Shown here piece after piece: positions 27,087-36,200 of a stretch of DNA of 64,000 nucleotides. Origin of the DNA: Tropicibacter sp. R16_0 (GTDB taxonomy: Bacteria; Pseudomonadota; Alphaproteobacteria; Rhodobacterales; Rhodobacteraceae); the NCBI RefSeq assembly GCF_017743935.1, contig NZ_JAGHRE010000005.1, forward strand, positions 186,001-250,000. The letters run 5' to 3'. A program made the position numbers and the translations under genes. The notes beneath the pieces were generated by a model. It was not told where the DNA came from. It saw nothing but the letters and a program-made list of their open reading frames with translations, and made no database searches. How positions within the stretch are numbered: position 1 is the stretch's first letter; every line of letters starts with the position of its first letter.

Positions 27087-28901
27087 TTAGAACGTACGCG
27101 CCTTGGGCGCGATTTTCTTCAGGCTGATGCCGCCTTCGGCTTCGGTGGTGAGCGGGTCTGCGATCACCGGGCGATAGCTGAGGTCACATTTGGTGCCGGT
27201 CTCGTCGATGCGGCTGACGGTGTGGACACGCCAGTTTTCATCATCACGCTCGGTGTGATCCTCGTGCGCGTGAGCACCGCGGCTTTCCTTGCGCGCCTCG
27301 GCGCTGACGATGGTGGCCAGAGCCGATGGCATCAGGTTGGTCAGTTCCAGCGTTTCCATCAGATCCGAGTTCCAGACCAGCGACTGGTCGGTGACCTGCA
27401 CATCGCCCATCTTGCCGGCGATCTCGGTCATGGCTTCGACACCTTCGGCCATGGTCTTGGCGGTGCGGAACACGGCCGCGTCGCGCTGCATGGTTTTCTG
27501 CATCTCAAGGCGCAGATCAGCCGTCGGGATCGCGCCCTTGGCATAGCGCAGACCATCAAAACGCTCGAAGATCATTTCGATCTTGTCTGCCGAGGCTTGT
27601 GGCACGGCCGCGTTCGGATCGACCACTTTGCCAGCCTTGATCGCAGAGGCGCGGCCAAAGACCACGAGGTCGATCAGCGAGTTCGAGCCCAAACGGTTAG
27701 CCCCATGCACCGAGGCGCAGCCCGCCTCACCCACGGCCATCAGGCCGGGCACGATGGCGGTTGGGTCGTCTTCGGTCGGATTCAGCACCTCGCCCCAATA
27801 GTTGGTCGGAATGCCGCCCATGTTGTAGTGAACAGTGGGCAGAACCGGGATCGGTTCTTTGGTGACGTCAACACCGGCAAAGATCTTGGCGCTTTCCGAG
27901 ATGCCTGGCAGGCGCTCGGCCAGTGCTTCGGCTGGCAGGTGCGACAGGTTCAGGTGGATGTGATCCCCTTCGCCGCCAACACCGCGGCCTTCGCGGATTT
28001 CCATGGTCATCGAGCGGCTGACATAGTCGCGCGGTGCGAGGTCTTTGTACTGGGGCGCGTAGCGCTCCATGAACCGCTCGCCTTCGGAGTTGGTCAGGTA
28101 ACCGCCCTCACCCCGTGCGCCTTCGGTGATCAGGCAGCCCGAGCCGTAGATGCCGGTAGGGTGGAACTGCACGAATTCCAGATCCTGCATCGGCAGGCCC
28201 GCGCGCATTACCATGCCGCCGCCGTCGCCGGTGCAAGTGTGGGCCGAGGTGGCCGAGAAATACGCACGGCCGTAACCGCCGGTGGCCAGAACGACCATCT
28301 TGGCGTTGAAGACGTGCATGGTGCCGTCGTCCAGCTTCCAGCAGACTACGCCCTGACATTGGCCGTCATCACTCATCAACAGGTCGATGGCGAAGTATTC
28401 GATATAGAACTCGGCGTTGTTTTTCAGCGACTGACCATAGAGCGTGTGCAGGATCGCGTGGCCGGTGCGGTCGGCGGCCGCGCAGGTGCGCTGTACGGCG
28501 GGGCCTTCGCCAAACTCGGTGGTATGGCCGCCAAAGGGACGCTGATAGATCTTGCCCTCTTCGGTGCGCGAGAACGGCACGCCGTAGTGCTCCAGCTCAT
28601 ACACCGCCTTGGGCGCTTCGCGGGCGAGGTATTCCATCGCGTCGGTGTCGCCCAGCCAGTCCGAGCCCTTTACGGTGTCGTACATGTGCCACTGCCAGTG
28701 GTCGGGGCCCATGTTCGAAAGCGAGGCAGCGATGCCGCCTTGTGCCGCAACCGTGTGCGAACGGGTTGGGAACACTTTGGTCACGCAAGCCGTGCGCAGG
28801 CCCTGTTCGGCCATGCCCAGAGTTGCGCGCAGACCCGCACCACCTGCGCCTACGACGACAACGTCGTAATCGTGGGTTTCATATTCGTATGCTGCTGTCA
28901 T
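27087..28901 (-). CDS. sdhA: Succinate dehydrogenase flavoprotein subunit
   Basis: A 604-residue FAD-containing catalytic subunit that oxidises succinate to fumarate. FAD motif [20 protein letters not shown] is at the N-terminus. The covalent-flavin His is in [12 protein letters not shown], and the substrate region includes [18 protein letters not shown] and the later [18 protein letters not shown]. Full family length. Precedes sdhB by 11 bp. Confidence 0.98.
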   Translation of the reverse strand: MTAAYEYETHDYDVVVVGAGGAGLRATLGMAEQGLRTACVTKVFPTRSHTVAAQGGIAASLSNMGPDHWQWHMYDTVKGSDWLGDTDAMEYLAREAPKAVYELEHYGVPFSRTEEGKIYQRPFGGHTTEFGEGPAVQRTCAAADRTGHAILHTLYGQSLKNNAEFYIEYFAIDLLMSDDGQCQGVVCWKLDDGTMHVFNAKMVVLATGGYGRAYFSATSAHTCTGDGGGMVMRAGLPMQDLEFVQFHPTGIYGSGCLITEGARGEGGYLTNSEGERFMERYAPQYKDLAPRDYVSRSMTMEIREGRGVGGEGDHIHLNLSHLPAEALAERLPGISESAKIFAGVDVTKEPIPVLPTVHYNMGGIPTNYWGEVLNPTEDDPTAIVPGLMAVGEAGCASVHGANRLGSNSLIDLVVFGRASAIKAGKVVDPNAAVPQASADKIEMIFERFDGLRYAKGAIPTADLRLEMQKTMQRDAAVFRTAKTMAEGVEAMTEIAGKMGDVQVTDQSLVWNSDLMETLELTNLMPSALATIVSAEARKESRGAHAHEDHTERDDENWRVHTVSRIDETGTKCDLSYRPVIADPLTTEAEGGISLKKIAPKARTF

Positions 28902-28926
28902 TGTTCTTGTTCCTTACCGCGCAGTC

Positions 28927-29298
28927 TCAGAGGGCCAGCTTTACCAGGGCAAAGAGCCCCGCAACGATGAGCGTGTAGGCGAGCGCCTTGGTGGCGACCA
29001 GCGTCAGCTTTTCGGTGACGCCGTGGATGTAGTCTTCGATCGCTTCAAATGCTTCGTGCATCAGCTGGGTCAAGCCCACGATCAGCGAAAGCGCGATGAT
29101 GATCGCCGGGATCGGCTGGCTGTAATAGGCCAGCGCCTCTTCATAGGTGCCGCCCAGACCCAGGCCAAAGGTGATCAGGAAAAGCGGTGTGAGGATGACC
29201 ATGATCATCGAACGCACCATCATCTGCCAATGTCCTTGGGTGCCTGAGCCACCGGCCCCCAGTCCAACGGCACGTTTGCGGTCTGTCAGGTAACGCAT
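28927..29298 (-). CDS. sdhD: Succinate dehydrogenase membrane anchor subunit
   Basis: A 123-residue protein with three hydrophobic segments (about 27-50, 60-80, 100-121) and the loop LMHEAFEAIEDYIHG that helps form the heme/quinone site. With SdhC it anchors complex II. Encoded between sdhC (12-bp gap) and sdhA (25-bp gap). Confidence 0.93.
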   Translation of the reverse strand: MRYLTDRKRAVGLGAGGSGTQGHWQMMVRSMIMVILTPLFLITFGLGLGGTYEEALAYYSQPIPAIIIALSLIVGLTQLMHEAFEAIEDYIHGVTEKLTLVATKALAYTLIVAGLFALVKLAL

Positions 29299-29310
29299 GC
29301 TGTGTCCTCC

Positions 29311-29694
29311 TTATACCACCAGGATGGTGAGCACGGTGAGAACCGTGGCACCAATGAACATGGCGCGGCCCATGTTTTCGGATGTGTTGACGTCCAGGCA
29401 GTAGCCAAAGTCCCAGATCACGTGACGTAGGCGGCCCAGTGTGTGGTACCATAGCGCCCAGATCGCGCCGGTCAGGACCAGCTTGCCGAACCAGCTGCGC
29501 AGCAGCCCGTCGATGACCGCAAAGGCGCTCTCAGAAGTGGCCAGGGCCAGCAGCCACCACACCACGAGGGGGGCGAGCACCAGAAGAGCAAGGCCGGACA
29601 TCCGCACCATGATCGACGATATGGACGTCATCTGTGGGCGGTAGATCATAATATGTGGCGAGAGCGGGCGGTTGCCCCGATTGACATCGGCCAT
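29311..29694 (-). CDS. sdhC: Succinate dehydrogenase cytochrome b556 subunit
   Basis: A 127-residue membrane protein with the SdhC signature RPLSPHIMIYRPQMTSISSI near the start and the heme-ligand region WYHTLGRLRHVIWD. ATG 29694 is chosen because AAGGAGCC precedes it; the longer open frame to 29838 is leader. First gene of sdhCDAB. The paired palindromes at 29809-29896 lie 115-200 bp upstream. Confidence 0.95.
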   Translation of the reverse strand: MADVNRGNRPLSPHIMIYRPQMTSISSIMVRMSGLALLVLAPLVVWWLLALATSESAFAVIDGLLRSWFGKLVLTGAIWALWYHTLGRLRHVIWDFGYCLDVNTSENMGRAMFIGATVLTVLTILVV

Positions 29695-29808
29695 GGTGGC
29701 TCCTTTCCGGTTGGCTGCGCTTGGTTTTACCCTTTTTTGCCGGTCTGTCACGTAGAAGGGTCGTAAAAAGGCGCGGTTTTTTGGCGCGGCAGGGCAGAAA
29801 TGCGAAAA

Positions 29809-29896
29809 CGTGATCACAGCAAACTGGTGTGTGATCACAAATGACCAGACATTACCTGAATGTTAACGATATCGTGGCTATAGCGTTGTGATCACG
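29809..29896 (-). promoter_or_regulatory. Palindromic operator cluster upstream of sdhC
   Basis: Three GTGATCAC palindromes: CGTGATCACA (29809-29818), TGTGATCACA (29830-29839) and TGTGATCACG (29887-29896). The first two start 21 bp apart, two helical turns, and their flanks match the pair upstream of sucC. The 476-bp stretch 29695-30170 holds the sdhC leader, these sites and repeat copy C; I see no gene in it. Confidence 0.7.
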
Positions 29897-29962
29897 AATC
29901 CCGAGCTACAGATTGAAACCGCCTGACAAACAGGAAAACCAGTCCTTAGGATTGAGGGGGAG

Positions 29963-30149
29963 CTCCCGCACCCGAGCAGACCTGACTGCGTCAGCCCCGC
30001 TAACGGCCTTGGGCCGGGCGCCGCGCTGCGCGCGGCGCGGTCCCGCATAGAGCGCCTGTTTTTCCACAATCCCCAACCGCCGAGCGAAGCGAGGCTCGGC
30101 CCAACGGGAGGAGGTTTTTCTGCCAAGAAAAATTGACGACGGGCGGGAG
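29963..30149. repeat. Dispersed GC-rich intergenic repeat, copy C (composite, inverted halves)
   Basis: Left half matches copy A in its plus-strand sense: TTGGGCCGGGCGCC (30009-30022), GGCGCGGTCCCGCA, a GC-TTTT stretch. Right half matches copy B: CGGCCCAACGGGAGGAGG (30097-30114) and GACGACGGGCGGGAG ending 30149. The outer ends CTCCCGC and GGGCGGGAG are inverted, so the whole looks like two element halves face to face. Confidence 0.75.
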
Positions 30150-30170
30150 TGCCCCTGCCTCGATCTGCTC

Positions 30171-30836
30171 TTAGTCCAACTCGGCTGTCTGTTGTGTCAC
30201 TTCGCGCAACAGCTTCTTTCGGATCCGCTCGGGGTAGTCCAGAAAGCCTGCGGCTGACACCACAAAGGCGCCCTCGCCCACGATCACGTTCTCGAAGAAA
30301 TACGCCGTCAAGTCCGGTTCGCTTTCCTCGATTGCGATGGCGTTCACCGTGATTCCGGCCGCGCGCAACTCAGGGTGGACGGTCGTGGGTTCGAGACCTT
30401 CATTGGAAAATCCGTCCCCCGACAGGTCGATCAGGTGGCGTTTGCAGTCGGACACCTGAGCAAAGGTATTCATGGTTGCTTGCAGCGCCTCGCCAATCGC
30501 AGTCGAAAAGTTGCGCCAAACACGAACGTCCTGTTCGACTGCTGCCGCAAATGCATCAATGGCGACAAAACTGTCAATCCGGGTCCAAGGGATAGTCACT
30601 TGCTGACGCGAAGCGCCGGTCCATTGCACCAACATCAACCGGCTGTCGCCCCGCACCAAAGCCTCGGAAATGATCGGATCGCGCAAGGCGTGTGCCAGGC
30701 CGTTCATTTGGATGGCGTATTCGCGGCTGTCCACCGAACCGGACACATCCACAGCCAGCGCCAAGGCCAGATCGCAGGCCTGAGCCGGTAAGGTCATGAC
30801 CGCAAAGGCCAAGGCAGAGATCGCGGTTCGCCACAT
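30171..30836 (-). CDS. DUF1194 domain protein with von Willebrand A fold
   Basis: A 221-residue exported protein. Signal peptide MWRTAISALAFAVMTLPAQA is followed by LALAVDVSGSVDSREY, which carries the DxSxS metal-ion-dependent adhesion site of VWA domains, and later LIDLSGDGFSNEG. Secreted VWA proteins bind other proteins through a metal ion; the partner is unknown. It lies downstream of the GNAT gene and ends the mcl2-to-DUF1194 run of minus-strand genes. Confidence 0.87.
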   Translation of the reverse strand: MWRTAISALAFAVMTLPAQACDLALALAVDVSGSVDSREYAIQMNGLAHALRDPIISEALVRGDSRLMLVQWTGASRQQVTIPWTRIDSFVAIDAFAAAVEQDVRVWRNFSTAIGEALQATMNTFAQVSDCKRHLIDLSGDGFSNEGLEPTTVHPELRAAGITVNAIAIEESEPDLTAYFFENVIVGEGAFVVSAAGFLDYPERIRKKLLREVTQQTAELD

Positions 30837-30882
30837 GAGACCACCTTACGAGAGGCAGCCACAAAGTCACGTCACGAACACA

Positions 30883-31398
30883 TCATTTTTTGTCAGGACG
30901 ATAGGTCAGTATTTCGTTGCGATAGGCGCCGTCCTGGATGCGAAAGAAGGTATGACCTACTTCGTCGAACCCTTGGTTCGCATAAAAGGCGCGCGCTTTT
31001 ACGTTCTCGGCATTCACCATCAACCACGGATTGGGCGCGCCCAAGCTGGCGCAGATTTCCAACCCGCGTCGCAACAAGGCCTGGCCGATCCCTTGCCCGT
31101 GGTGGCGGGGTTGAAGGTAAAGCGTGGCGATTTCCACGTCCGAGCAGCCGGAAACCTCGGCCGGTTTGTCCTCGCTTATGCGAATGAACCCGTCTATTCC
31201 CTGCCCCCGTTCCGATACCACGATGTGTTCCTTTGGGTCCGCTATCAAAGCGCGGAAGGCGTCGGGTGTAAGGTGCTCGAACACGTAGTCGGCGAAAAAC
31301 CCCGAAACCCCATCGCGCAGATATGTGCCGACCCAGACTTCGATCGCAATGGCCGCGAGGCTAGAGGCGTCTTCGGCCCGCGCGGGTCGCAAGGTCAT
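30883..31398 (-). CDS. GNAT family N-acetyltransferase
   Basis: A 171-residue acetyltransferase. The acetyl-CoA loop is LQPRHHGQGIGQALLRR (about 92-108), followed by LMVNAENVKARAFYANQGF. Substrate unknown. Its ATG overlaps the stop of the DUF4344 gene (ATGA), so they are coupled. Confidence 0.87.
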   Translation of the reverse strand: MTLRPARAEDASSLAAIAIEVWVGTYLRDGVSGFFADYVFEHLTPDAFRALIADPKEHIVVSERGQGIDGFIRISEDKPAEVSGCSDVEIATLYLQPRHHGQGIGQALLRRGLEICASLGAPNPWLMVNAENVKARAFYANQGFDEVGHTFFRIQDGAYRNEILTYRPDKK

Positions 31399-32165
31399 TC
31401 AGGTGCCCAGGCGGTCAGGTTGTCGGCAAACTCGGTACACATGGTGATCTCTCGGGCTTGGGGGTCGTAATAGGCATTGGGTTCACCGCAGGGCAGGATC
31501 GAGACGGTCAGTTTGCCGGGCAGCTTGAAGTCCTGATTGAGCGCCTCGACCTCGGCCTCGATCACCTGTGCGGTGAAATCGCCGCCGTCCGTTTCAACCT
31601 CGATCTGGCCCATGCGGATGGTCTGTGCGGGATGATCTGCGAGGATTTCATCCAAAGCCGCGCCCCAGCTGTGGTTCGCCTGATCATACTCGTCCGGGCA
31701 ATACTCGGCGCGGTCGGCGGGTAGGCCCAGATCGTCGGCCACGTCTGCACGCTCATCTGGGTTGGCGCCATAGAAGATGCAAACAAGGTTGTAATACCGT
31801 TGCAGGTCAGGGCCGTGGACACCCCAATAGGCGGGCAATTCGTTCTCAGCCTCGCGTTGTTCGGCCTCTCCCAAAAATCCAAAGGCCGTGCCATAGGCCA
31901 AATCAACGGCGCTTTCTTCTTCGTAAAGCGCGTCAATAAGGAAGACGGACAGCACATCAGCTGCATCCTCCTCCTGGCCGAAGATGGGCAGTTCGAGCAT
32001 GTCGATCAGGGCGTGCCCCAACTCGTGATAGAAGATGCCCAACAGGTTGGCCTCGACATAGGCTTGCGTGGACTCATCCGCGTCGAATGAGAACTCGGCG
32101 GTGGCGGGTGTCGCCAAAGCGGCCATCAAGGCCGTGGTCAGGATATGGGATTTCAAACGTGTCAT
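31395..32165 (-). CDS. DUF4344-type exported metallopeptidase
   Basis: A 256-residue protein with a signal peptide (MTRLKSHILTTALMAALATPATA) and a zinc-protease HELGH motif in IFYHELGHALIDM at about residues 46-50. A conserved acidic block EEDAADVLSVFLI follows. The family is predicted to be a putative peptidase with a C-terminal Cys pair. ATG 32165 gives the signal peptide; longer upstream reading frame is not needed. Natural substrate unknown. Confidence 0.85.
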   Translation of the reverse strand: MTRLKSHILTTALMAALATPATAEFSFDADESTQAYVEANLLGIFYHELGHALIDMLELPIFGQEEDAADVLSVFLIDALYEEESAVDLAYGTAFGFLGEAEQREAENELPAYWGVHGPDLQRYYNLVCIFYGANPDERADVADDLGLPADRAEYCPDEYDQANHSWGAALDEILADHPAQTIRMGQIEVETDGGDFTAQVIEAEVEALNQDFKLPGKLTVSILPCGEPNAYYDPQAREITMCTEFADNLTAWAPE

Positions 32166-32190
32166 GAGGCGGGACGCTATCACAGAGAAA

Positions 32191-32778
32191 TCAGAATGAC
32201 AGGGTTTCCATGGGCGCCCAGTGGCTGAGTGCGGTCCATCTGTCGGGATCAAAGGCGAACCAGTGCCCGCCACCGGGTTGGTCCCAAGTGCGGTCGATGG
32301 GTTTGCCTGCCAGATCGCAATAGAGCAACGTGCCGACGCCACCGTGCCCGCAAAAGATGATCCGATCGTCCAGATGGCTGTTCACCGCGCGGCGAACCTC
32401 GTCCGCGATGCGGGATTGAGCGTCAATGGCGCGCTCCCAACCCCGGATGGATTGATGTGGTGCCGCGAAAAAGGCGTCTGCCGTGGCCTCGAATTCCTGC
32501 GCTTCCAAGTAGCCGGTGGCCGAGCGGTCGTTTTCGTGCATGCCTGGGCGGACAGAGACCGGAGTGCCAAAACGTGCAGCCAATGGCCATGCCATTTCCA
32601 AAGCTTTGCGTTCTGCACTGGAGATGACCTTGACCGGGGCTTGAGGCAGTTGGGCCGCAAGGGTCGTCGCCCGGTCTGCGCCGAACGGGGATAGCCCCCA
32701 ATCCGGCACGGGGATGGCCGGATCAATCTTGACCTCGGGATGGGTGAGGTAGATCGCGATCCGGCCAGTTTCGTTCAT
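32191..32778 (-). CDS. Histidine phosphatase-like protein with altered RHG motif
   Basis: A 195-residue member of the histidine phosphatase superfamily. The usual N-terminal RHG is replaced by LTHPEV, keeping the catalytic His but losing its Arg; SSAERKALEMA and the second-His motif CGHGGVGTLL are retained. It is therefore either a variant phosphatase or a non-catalytic relative. The start overlaps the mch stop by 4 bp (ATGA). Confidence 0.78.
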   Translation of the reverse strand: MNETGRIAIYLTHPEVKIDPAIPVPDWGLSPFGADRATTLAAQLPQAPVKVISSAERKALEMAWPLAARFGTPVSVRPGMHENDRSATGYLEAQEFEATADAFFAAPHQSIRGWERAIDAQSRIADEVRRAVNSHLDDRIIFCGHGGVGTLLYCDLAGKPIDRTWDQPGGGHWFAFDPDRWTALSHWAPMETLSF

Positions 32779-33806
32779 TTCGGCATCAGCGCCCAATAGT
32801 CGAGGTCGAGCAGGACGTCCGACTTGTATTTGCCGTTTTCGTCCTTGAGCTCAAAGGGTTCGCCGCCTTTGGTCGCCACCAAACGCAGGCGGATGGCACC
32901 AACGCCGGGCGCAGGAGTGTCAGCCTTGTCGAGCACCTCGGTCCAGGCTTTGACGGTGGTACCCGCAAAACATGGGTTGGCGTGCGCGCCGCCGTTAAGT
33001 CCCACGATCATCTGCGCGTTGGCCAGGCCGTTGAACGACAGAGCGCGCGCCATAGAAATCACGTGACCGCCGTAGATCAACCGCCCGTCGGGGCGGAAGG
33101 TCAGGTCGAAATGCACCTTGGCCGTATTCTGCCACAGACGCGTGGCGATCATGTGCTCGGCTTCTTCAATGGTGACACCGTCGACATGGTCGATGGTTTC
33201 GCCAACCTCGTAGTCACCCCAGCGGTGGGGTTCGCCGGCCAGATCAAAATTGTAGTTCGAGAAATCCAAACCCTCGGGGATCACCAGTTGATCGGCGGGC
33301 ACGACCTTGTTGAGGTCAGGGACGACTGTCTCGGGCGCGGGCGCATCCAGGTTGTTTTTGCGCACCATCACCCAGCGGACGTATTCCATCACGACCTCGT
33401 CGCGCTGGTTCAGGCCGCGGGTGCGAACATAGACAACGCCGGTCTTGCCATTGGAGTTCTGCTTCAGGCCGATCACCTCGGATTCCGAACGCAGGGTGTC
33501 GCCAGGATAAACCGGCAGCAGCCAACGGCCCTCGGCATAACCCAGGTTGGCCACGGCGTTGAGCGAGACATCCGGAACGGTTTTGCCGAAAACCACGTGG
33601 AAGGCAGCCAGATCGTCGATCGGGCTGGCAGGCAGACCGCTGGCCTGGGCAAAGGCATCAGACGAATAGAGCGCGTGGCGCGCCGGATAGAGCGCGTGAT
33701 AGAGCGCGCGCTCGCCGCCCGAAACGGTGCGGGGCACTGCGTGGGTCAGGATCTGACCAACGGAGTAGTCTTCGAAAAAGCGGCCGGGGTTGGTTTTTGC
33801 CATCAT
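32775..33806 (-). CDS. mch: Mesaconyl-CoA hydratase (MaoC family)
   Basis: A 343-residue double hot-dog hydratase converting mesaconyl-C1-CoA to beta-methylmalyl-CoA in the ethylmalonyl-CoA pathway. It begins NPGRFFEDYSVGQILTHAV and has the second-half motif VHFDLTFRPDGRLIYGGHV. ATG 33806 or 33803 are both possible; AGGAC is upstream. The gene order mcl2-nnrU-DUF1737-mch beside sdh and mdh resembles that in Rhodobacter, which supports the call over a generic MaoC. Confidence 0.93.
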   Translation of the reverse strand: MMAKTNPGRFFEDYSVGQILTHAVPRTVSGGERALYHALYPARHALYSSDAFAQASGLPASPIDDLAAFHVVFGKTVPDVSLNAVANLGYAEGRWLLPVYPGDTLRSESEVIGLKQNSNGKTGVVYVRTRGLNQRDEVVMEYVRWVMVRKNNLDAPAPETVVPDLNKVVPADQLVIPEGLDFSNYNFDLAGEPHRWGDYEVGETIDHVDGVTIEEAEHMIATRLWQNTAKVHFDLTFRPDGRLIYGGHVISMARALSFNGLANAQMIVGLNGGAHANPCFAGTTVKAWTEVLDKADTPAPGVGAIRLRLVATKGGEPFELKDENGKYKSDVLLDLDYWALMPK

Positions 33807-34009
33807 TGCTGTCCTAATTTCATCTCGGGCGCGTAATCGGCGTCGACCTCTTTGGTGACGGCTTGACCGCAGCGCATGACGTTGTTTGCCTGGTCAAAGG
33901 CATAGGTGGGGCCGCCGTACAGCTCCCAGCCTTTGGAAAGCGCCTCGCTAACCTTGTGGCAGAAGGCGGATGTGTCCTCCTCGGTCAGGAGGCGATAGAG
34001 TTTGGCCAT
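33803..34009 (-). CDS. DUF1737 domain small protein
   Basis: A 68-residue protein with the DUF1737 pattern YRLLTEEDTSAFCHKVSEAL, then GWELYGGPTYAFD and VMRCGQAVTKEV. These small proteins have unknown function. Its stop overlaps the mch start codon, so production is coupled to mch. Confidence 0.85.
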   Translation of the reverse strand: MAKLYRLLTEEDTSAFCHKVSEALSKGWELYGGPTYAFDQANNVMRCGQAVTKEVDADYAPEMKLGQQ

Positions 34010-34021
34010 GAATTCAGCTCC

Positions 34022-34576
34022 TTAGCCGGGGAATGGGGATGGGCCGACCAGCCCGTGGATGTAGCCGATGATGGCCAGCAGCACGATCGAGGCGACAAAG
34101 AACATCGCATCCTTGGCCAAGGTCCCGGGTTCGCCCGGCGTCCAGTCGGGTTCGGATTTGTTGATCACGATGACCTCGACCACGGCCCAGGCGAGCAGGC
34201 CCCCAAAGAGCACAATCGAGGCAAGATCGCCGTTCACCAGCAAGTGCGCAAACGCCCAGGTCTTGAAACCTGCCAGTTGCGGATGGCGTACCTTGTGCAG
34301 CAACTGTCCCTTGGTCCCGGCGGGGCTCATCATCCAAATGGCGATCAGCATCAGCAGATTGTTGATGTGGACCATGAACGTGGGTGGCGCCCAGACATAA
34401 ATGAAGTCCGTCGCACGGTAACCAATCACCATCAGCACGATCGAGGCAACCAACACGAGAGACACGACACCGCGCCCCGCGTTGCCCATGGCGGCGCGTT
34501 GTTCGGGCATGACCCGTTTGAACAGATGTGGTGCCCACCAAAGGACAATCCCCAGAATCAAAAGTCCGAAACCCAT
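34022..34576 (-). CDS. NnrU family membrane protein
   Basis: A 184-residue inner-membrane protein with about four to five hydrophobic segments and the NnrU features WWAPHLFKR and RHPQLAGFKTWAFAHLLVNGD. NnrU was named in nitrite/nitric oxide reduction clusters, but here it lies between mcl2 and DUF1737/mch, as in related genomes, so a denitrification role is not implied. It is distantly isoprenylcysteine-methyltransferase-like. Confidence 0.87.
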   Translation of the reverse strand: MGFGLLILGIVLWWAPHLFKRVMPEQRAAMGNAGRGVVSLVLVASIVLMVIGYRATDFIYVWAPPTFMVHINNLLMLIAIWMMSPAGTKGQLLHKVRHPQLAGFKTWAFAHLLVNGDLASIVLFGGLLAWAVVEVIVINKSEPDWTPGEPGTLAKDAMFFVASIVLLAIIGYIHGLVGPSPFPG

Positions 34577-34606
34577 AGCTCGCTCTCCCCGCTAGCTGGC
34601 GCCCTG

Positions 34607-35461
34607 TCAGGATGCCAGGGCCGCGATTGCCTCTGCTTTTGCCAGAATTTCCCGGGCGGTGGCAACGTGCAGGTTTTCCACGATCTTGCCATCAACCACA
34701 GCAACGCCCTGACCTGCGGCCTCGGTTTCTTCGAATGCGGTGATCTGGCGACGAGCCAGGTCGATTTCTGCGTCCGAGGGTGCGAAGGCTTCGTTTGTCA
34801 CGTCGACCTGTGCCGGGTGGATCAGGGTCTTGCCGTCAAAGCCCATGTCGCGGCCCTGTTCGCATTCGGCGCGCAGGCCTTCGTCATCCTTGAACGCGTT
34901 GTAGACGCCATCGACGATGATCAGCCCCTCGGCCTTGGCCGCCAGCAGGCACAGCCCCAGCGAGGTTTGCAGCGGCAAGCGATCCGGGCGGAAACGGGTC
35001 TGCAGCTCTTTCGCCAGATCGTTGGTGCCCATGACAAAACCCTGCATCTGCGGGTGCGCTGCAATCGAAGGCGCGTTCAGCATGCCGCGCGGTGTTTCCA
35101 TCATGGCCCAGATCGGCAGATCACCGGTGACGGCGGCCAATGCGTCCAGATCATCGGTCGATCCGACCTTTGGCAAAAGCACAACATCGGCGTCCATCTC
35201 GGCCACTGCGGCGGCGTCATCACGGCCCCAAGGTGTGTCGAACCCGTTGATGCGCACGATCTTGACCCGATCACCATAACCACCGGCGGCCAACGCCGTC
35301 TTGAGCGTCTCGCGGGCGTTTTCTTTTTCATCGACCGACACGGCATCTTCGAGGTCGAAGATGATCGCGTCTACGGGCAGGGTTTTGGCCTTTTCCAAAG
35401 CGCGCTCTTTCGAGCCGGGAATGTAAAGGACCGAGCGGTAAGGGCGTTGGCGTGCGTCCAT
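34607..35461 (-). CDS. mcl2: (3S)-malyl-CoA thioesterase (CitE-like)
   Basis: A 284-residue HpcH/HpaI-CitE family enzyme. It begins RPYRSVLYIPGSKERALEKA and has IIFDLEDAV and PKVGSTDDLD. In Rhodobacter sphaeroides the protein in this position, Mcl2, hydrolyses malyl-CoA, while Mcl1 is longer and starts differently. The start motif and neighbours favour Mcl2 over Mcl1 or CitE. First gene of the run that ends in mch and beyond. Confidence 0.85.
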   Translation of the reverse strand: MDARQRPYRSVLYIPGSKERALEKAKTLPVDAIIFDLEDAVSVDEKENARETLKTALAAGGYGDRVKIVRINGFDTPWGRDDAAAVAEMDADVVLLPKVGSTDDLDALAAVTGDLPIWAMMETPRGMLNAPSIAAHPQMQGFVMGTNDLAKELQTRFRPDRLPLQTSLGLCLLAAKAEGLIIVDGVYNAFKDDEGLRAECEQGRDMGFDGKTLIHPAQVDVTNEAFAPSDAEIDLARRQITAFEETEAAGQGVAVVDGKIVENLHVATAREILAKAEAIAALAS

Positions 35462-35777
35462 GGGGGAAACCTCATGCGAAATAATATTGCGCGGAAAGGG
35501 GCATTTTTAGCCGGAAAGTTCAAGAGGGAATCGCCGCAATGCAGCATAATCACGCAGCGTATGCGCCCGCATACCACGGAAACACCCGGTGCGAACGGTC
35601 CGTTAACTTGTTTTCAGCACAGTTGTCGCAGGATTTCCTGCATTCGATCGGAGACGAAACGCCGCAAGATCAGATCACCTGACGACAAGAGCGCCCCCTC
35701 CGACACTCGTCAAAACAAGGCCGCTTTGCCGCGGCACCGACGGGAGAAGGTCAACTTCGCAGCAAAGGGGAAATGTC
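35462..35777. other. Intergenic region with divergent promoters
   Basis: A 316-bp gap between the divergent mcl2 and small secreted protein genes. It should hold both promoters. I find no further ORF with coding character, no repeat copy and no palindromic operator; only the ribosome site AAAGGGG just before 35778 is clear. Confidence 0.5.
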
Positions 35778-36092
35778 ATGATGAAGAAAATGTTCAAACT
35801 CACGATGGGATTGGGTGTGATGGTTCTGGCCGCTCAATCCGTCAATGCACAGGGGCAGAACTGTGCGCCGCGTCCGGCGGTTCTGGAACGACTGGCCGAG
35901 AAATACGGCGAAACCCGCCAAAGCATTGGATTGGCCGCGCAAGGGTCGGTGGTCGAGGTGTTCGCCTCGCAAGAGACCGGCAGTTGGACCATCACGGTGA
36001 CCATGCCCAGTGGTATGACGTGCCTGGTGGCATCCGGACAATCGTTCGAAACCCTGGCCGAGGCCCTGCCCGCCAAAGGGAACGACGCCTGA
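35778..36092 (+). CDS. Small exported protein of unknown function
   Basis: A 104-residue protein with a signal peptide (MMKKMFKLTMGLGVMVLAA, cleaved after NAQ) and a mature part containing two Cys residues, probably a disulfide, and the stretch ESQ-like ASQETGSWTITVTMPSG. I recall similar periplasmic proteins in Rhodobacteraceae without a named function. AAAGGGG precedes the start. A strong terminator follows, so it is a single-gene unit. Confidence 0.8.
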   Translation: MMKKMFKLTMGLGVMVLAAQSVNAQGQNCAPRPAVLERLAEKYGETRQSIGLAAQGSVVEVFASQETGSWTITVTMPSGMTCLVASGQSFETLAEALPAKGNDA

Positions 36093-36115
36093 CACCTCTC
36101 GAGCAGGATCAGGTC

Positions 36116-36162
36116 AAAGGCCGCTTGCACTCTCTTTCCCTCAGAGAGCAAGCGGCCTTTTT
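36116..36162 (+). terminator. Intrinsic terminator after small exported protein gene
   Basis: Long stem: AAAGGCCGCTTG (36116-36127) pairs with CAAGCGGCCTTT (36149-36160), with an inner CTCTCT/AGAGAG pairing, followed by TT. Confidence 0.88.
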
Positions 36163-36200
36163 CGTCGCCAGAAATGGCCCAGCCACCTTTTGAAGAGAAA

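Noticed and set aside
27222-28970. Long open frame on the + strand over sdhA (582 codons)
   Set aside because: Antisense shadow of sdhA in GC-rich DNA. The minus-strand protein has full SdhA motifs; the plus-strand translation has none.
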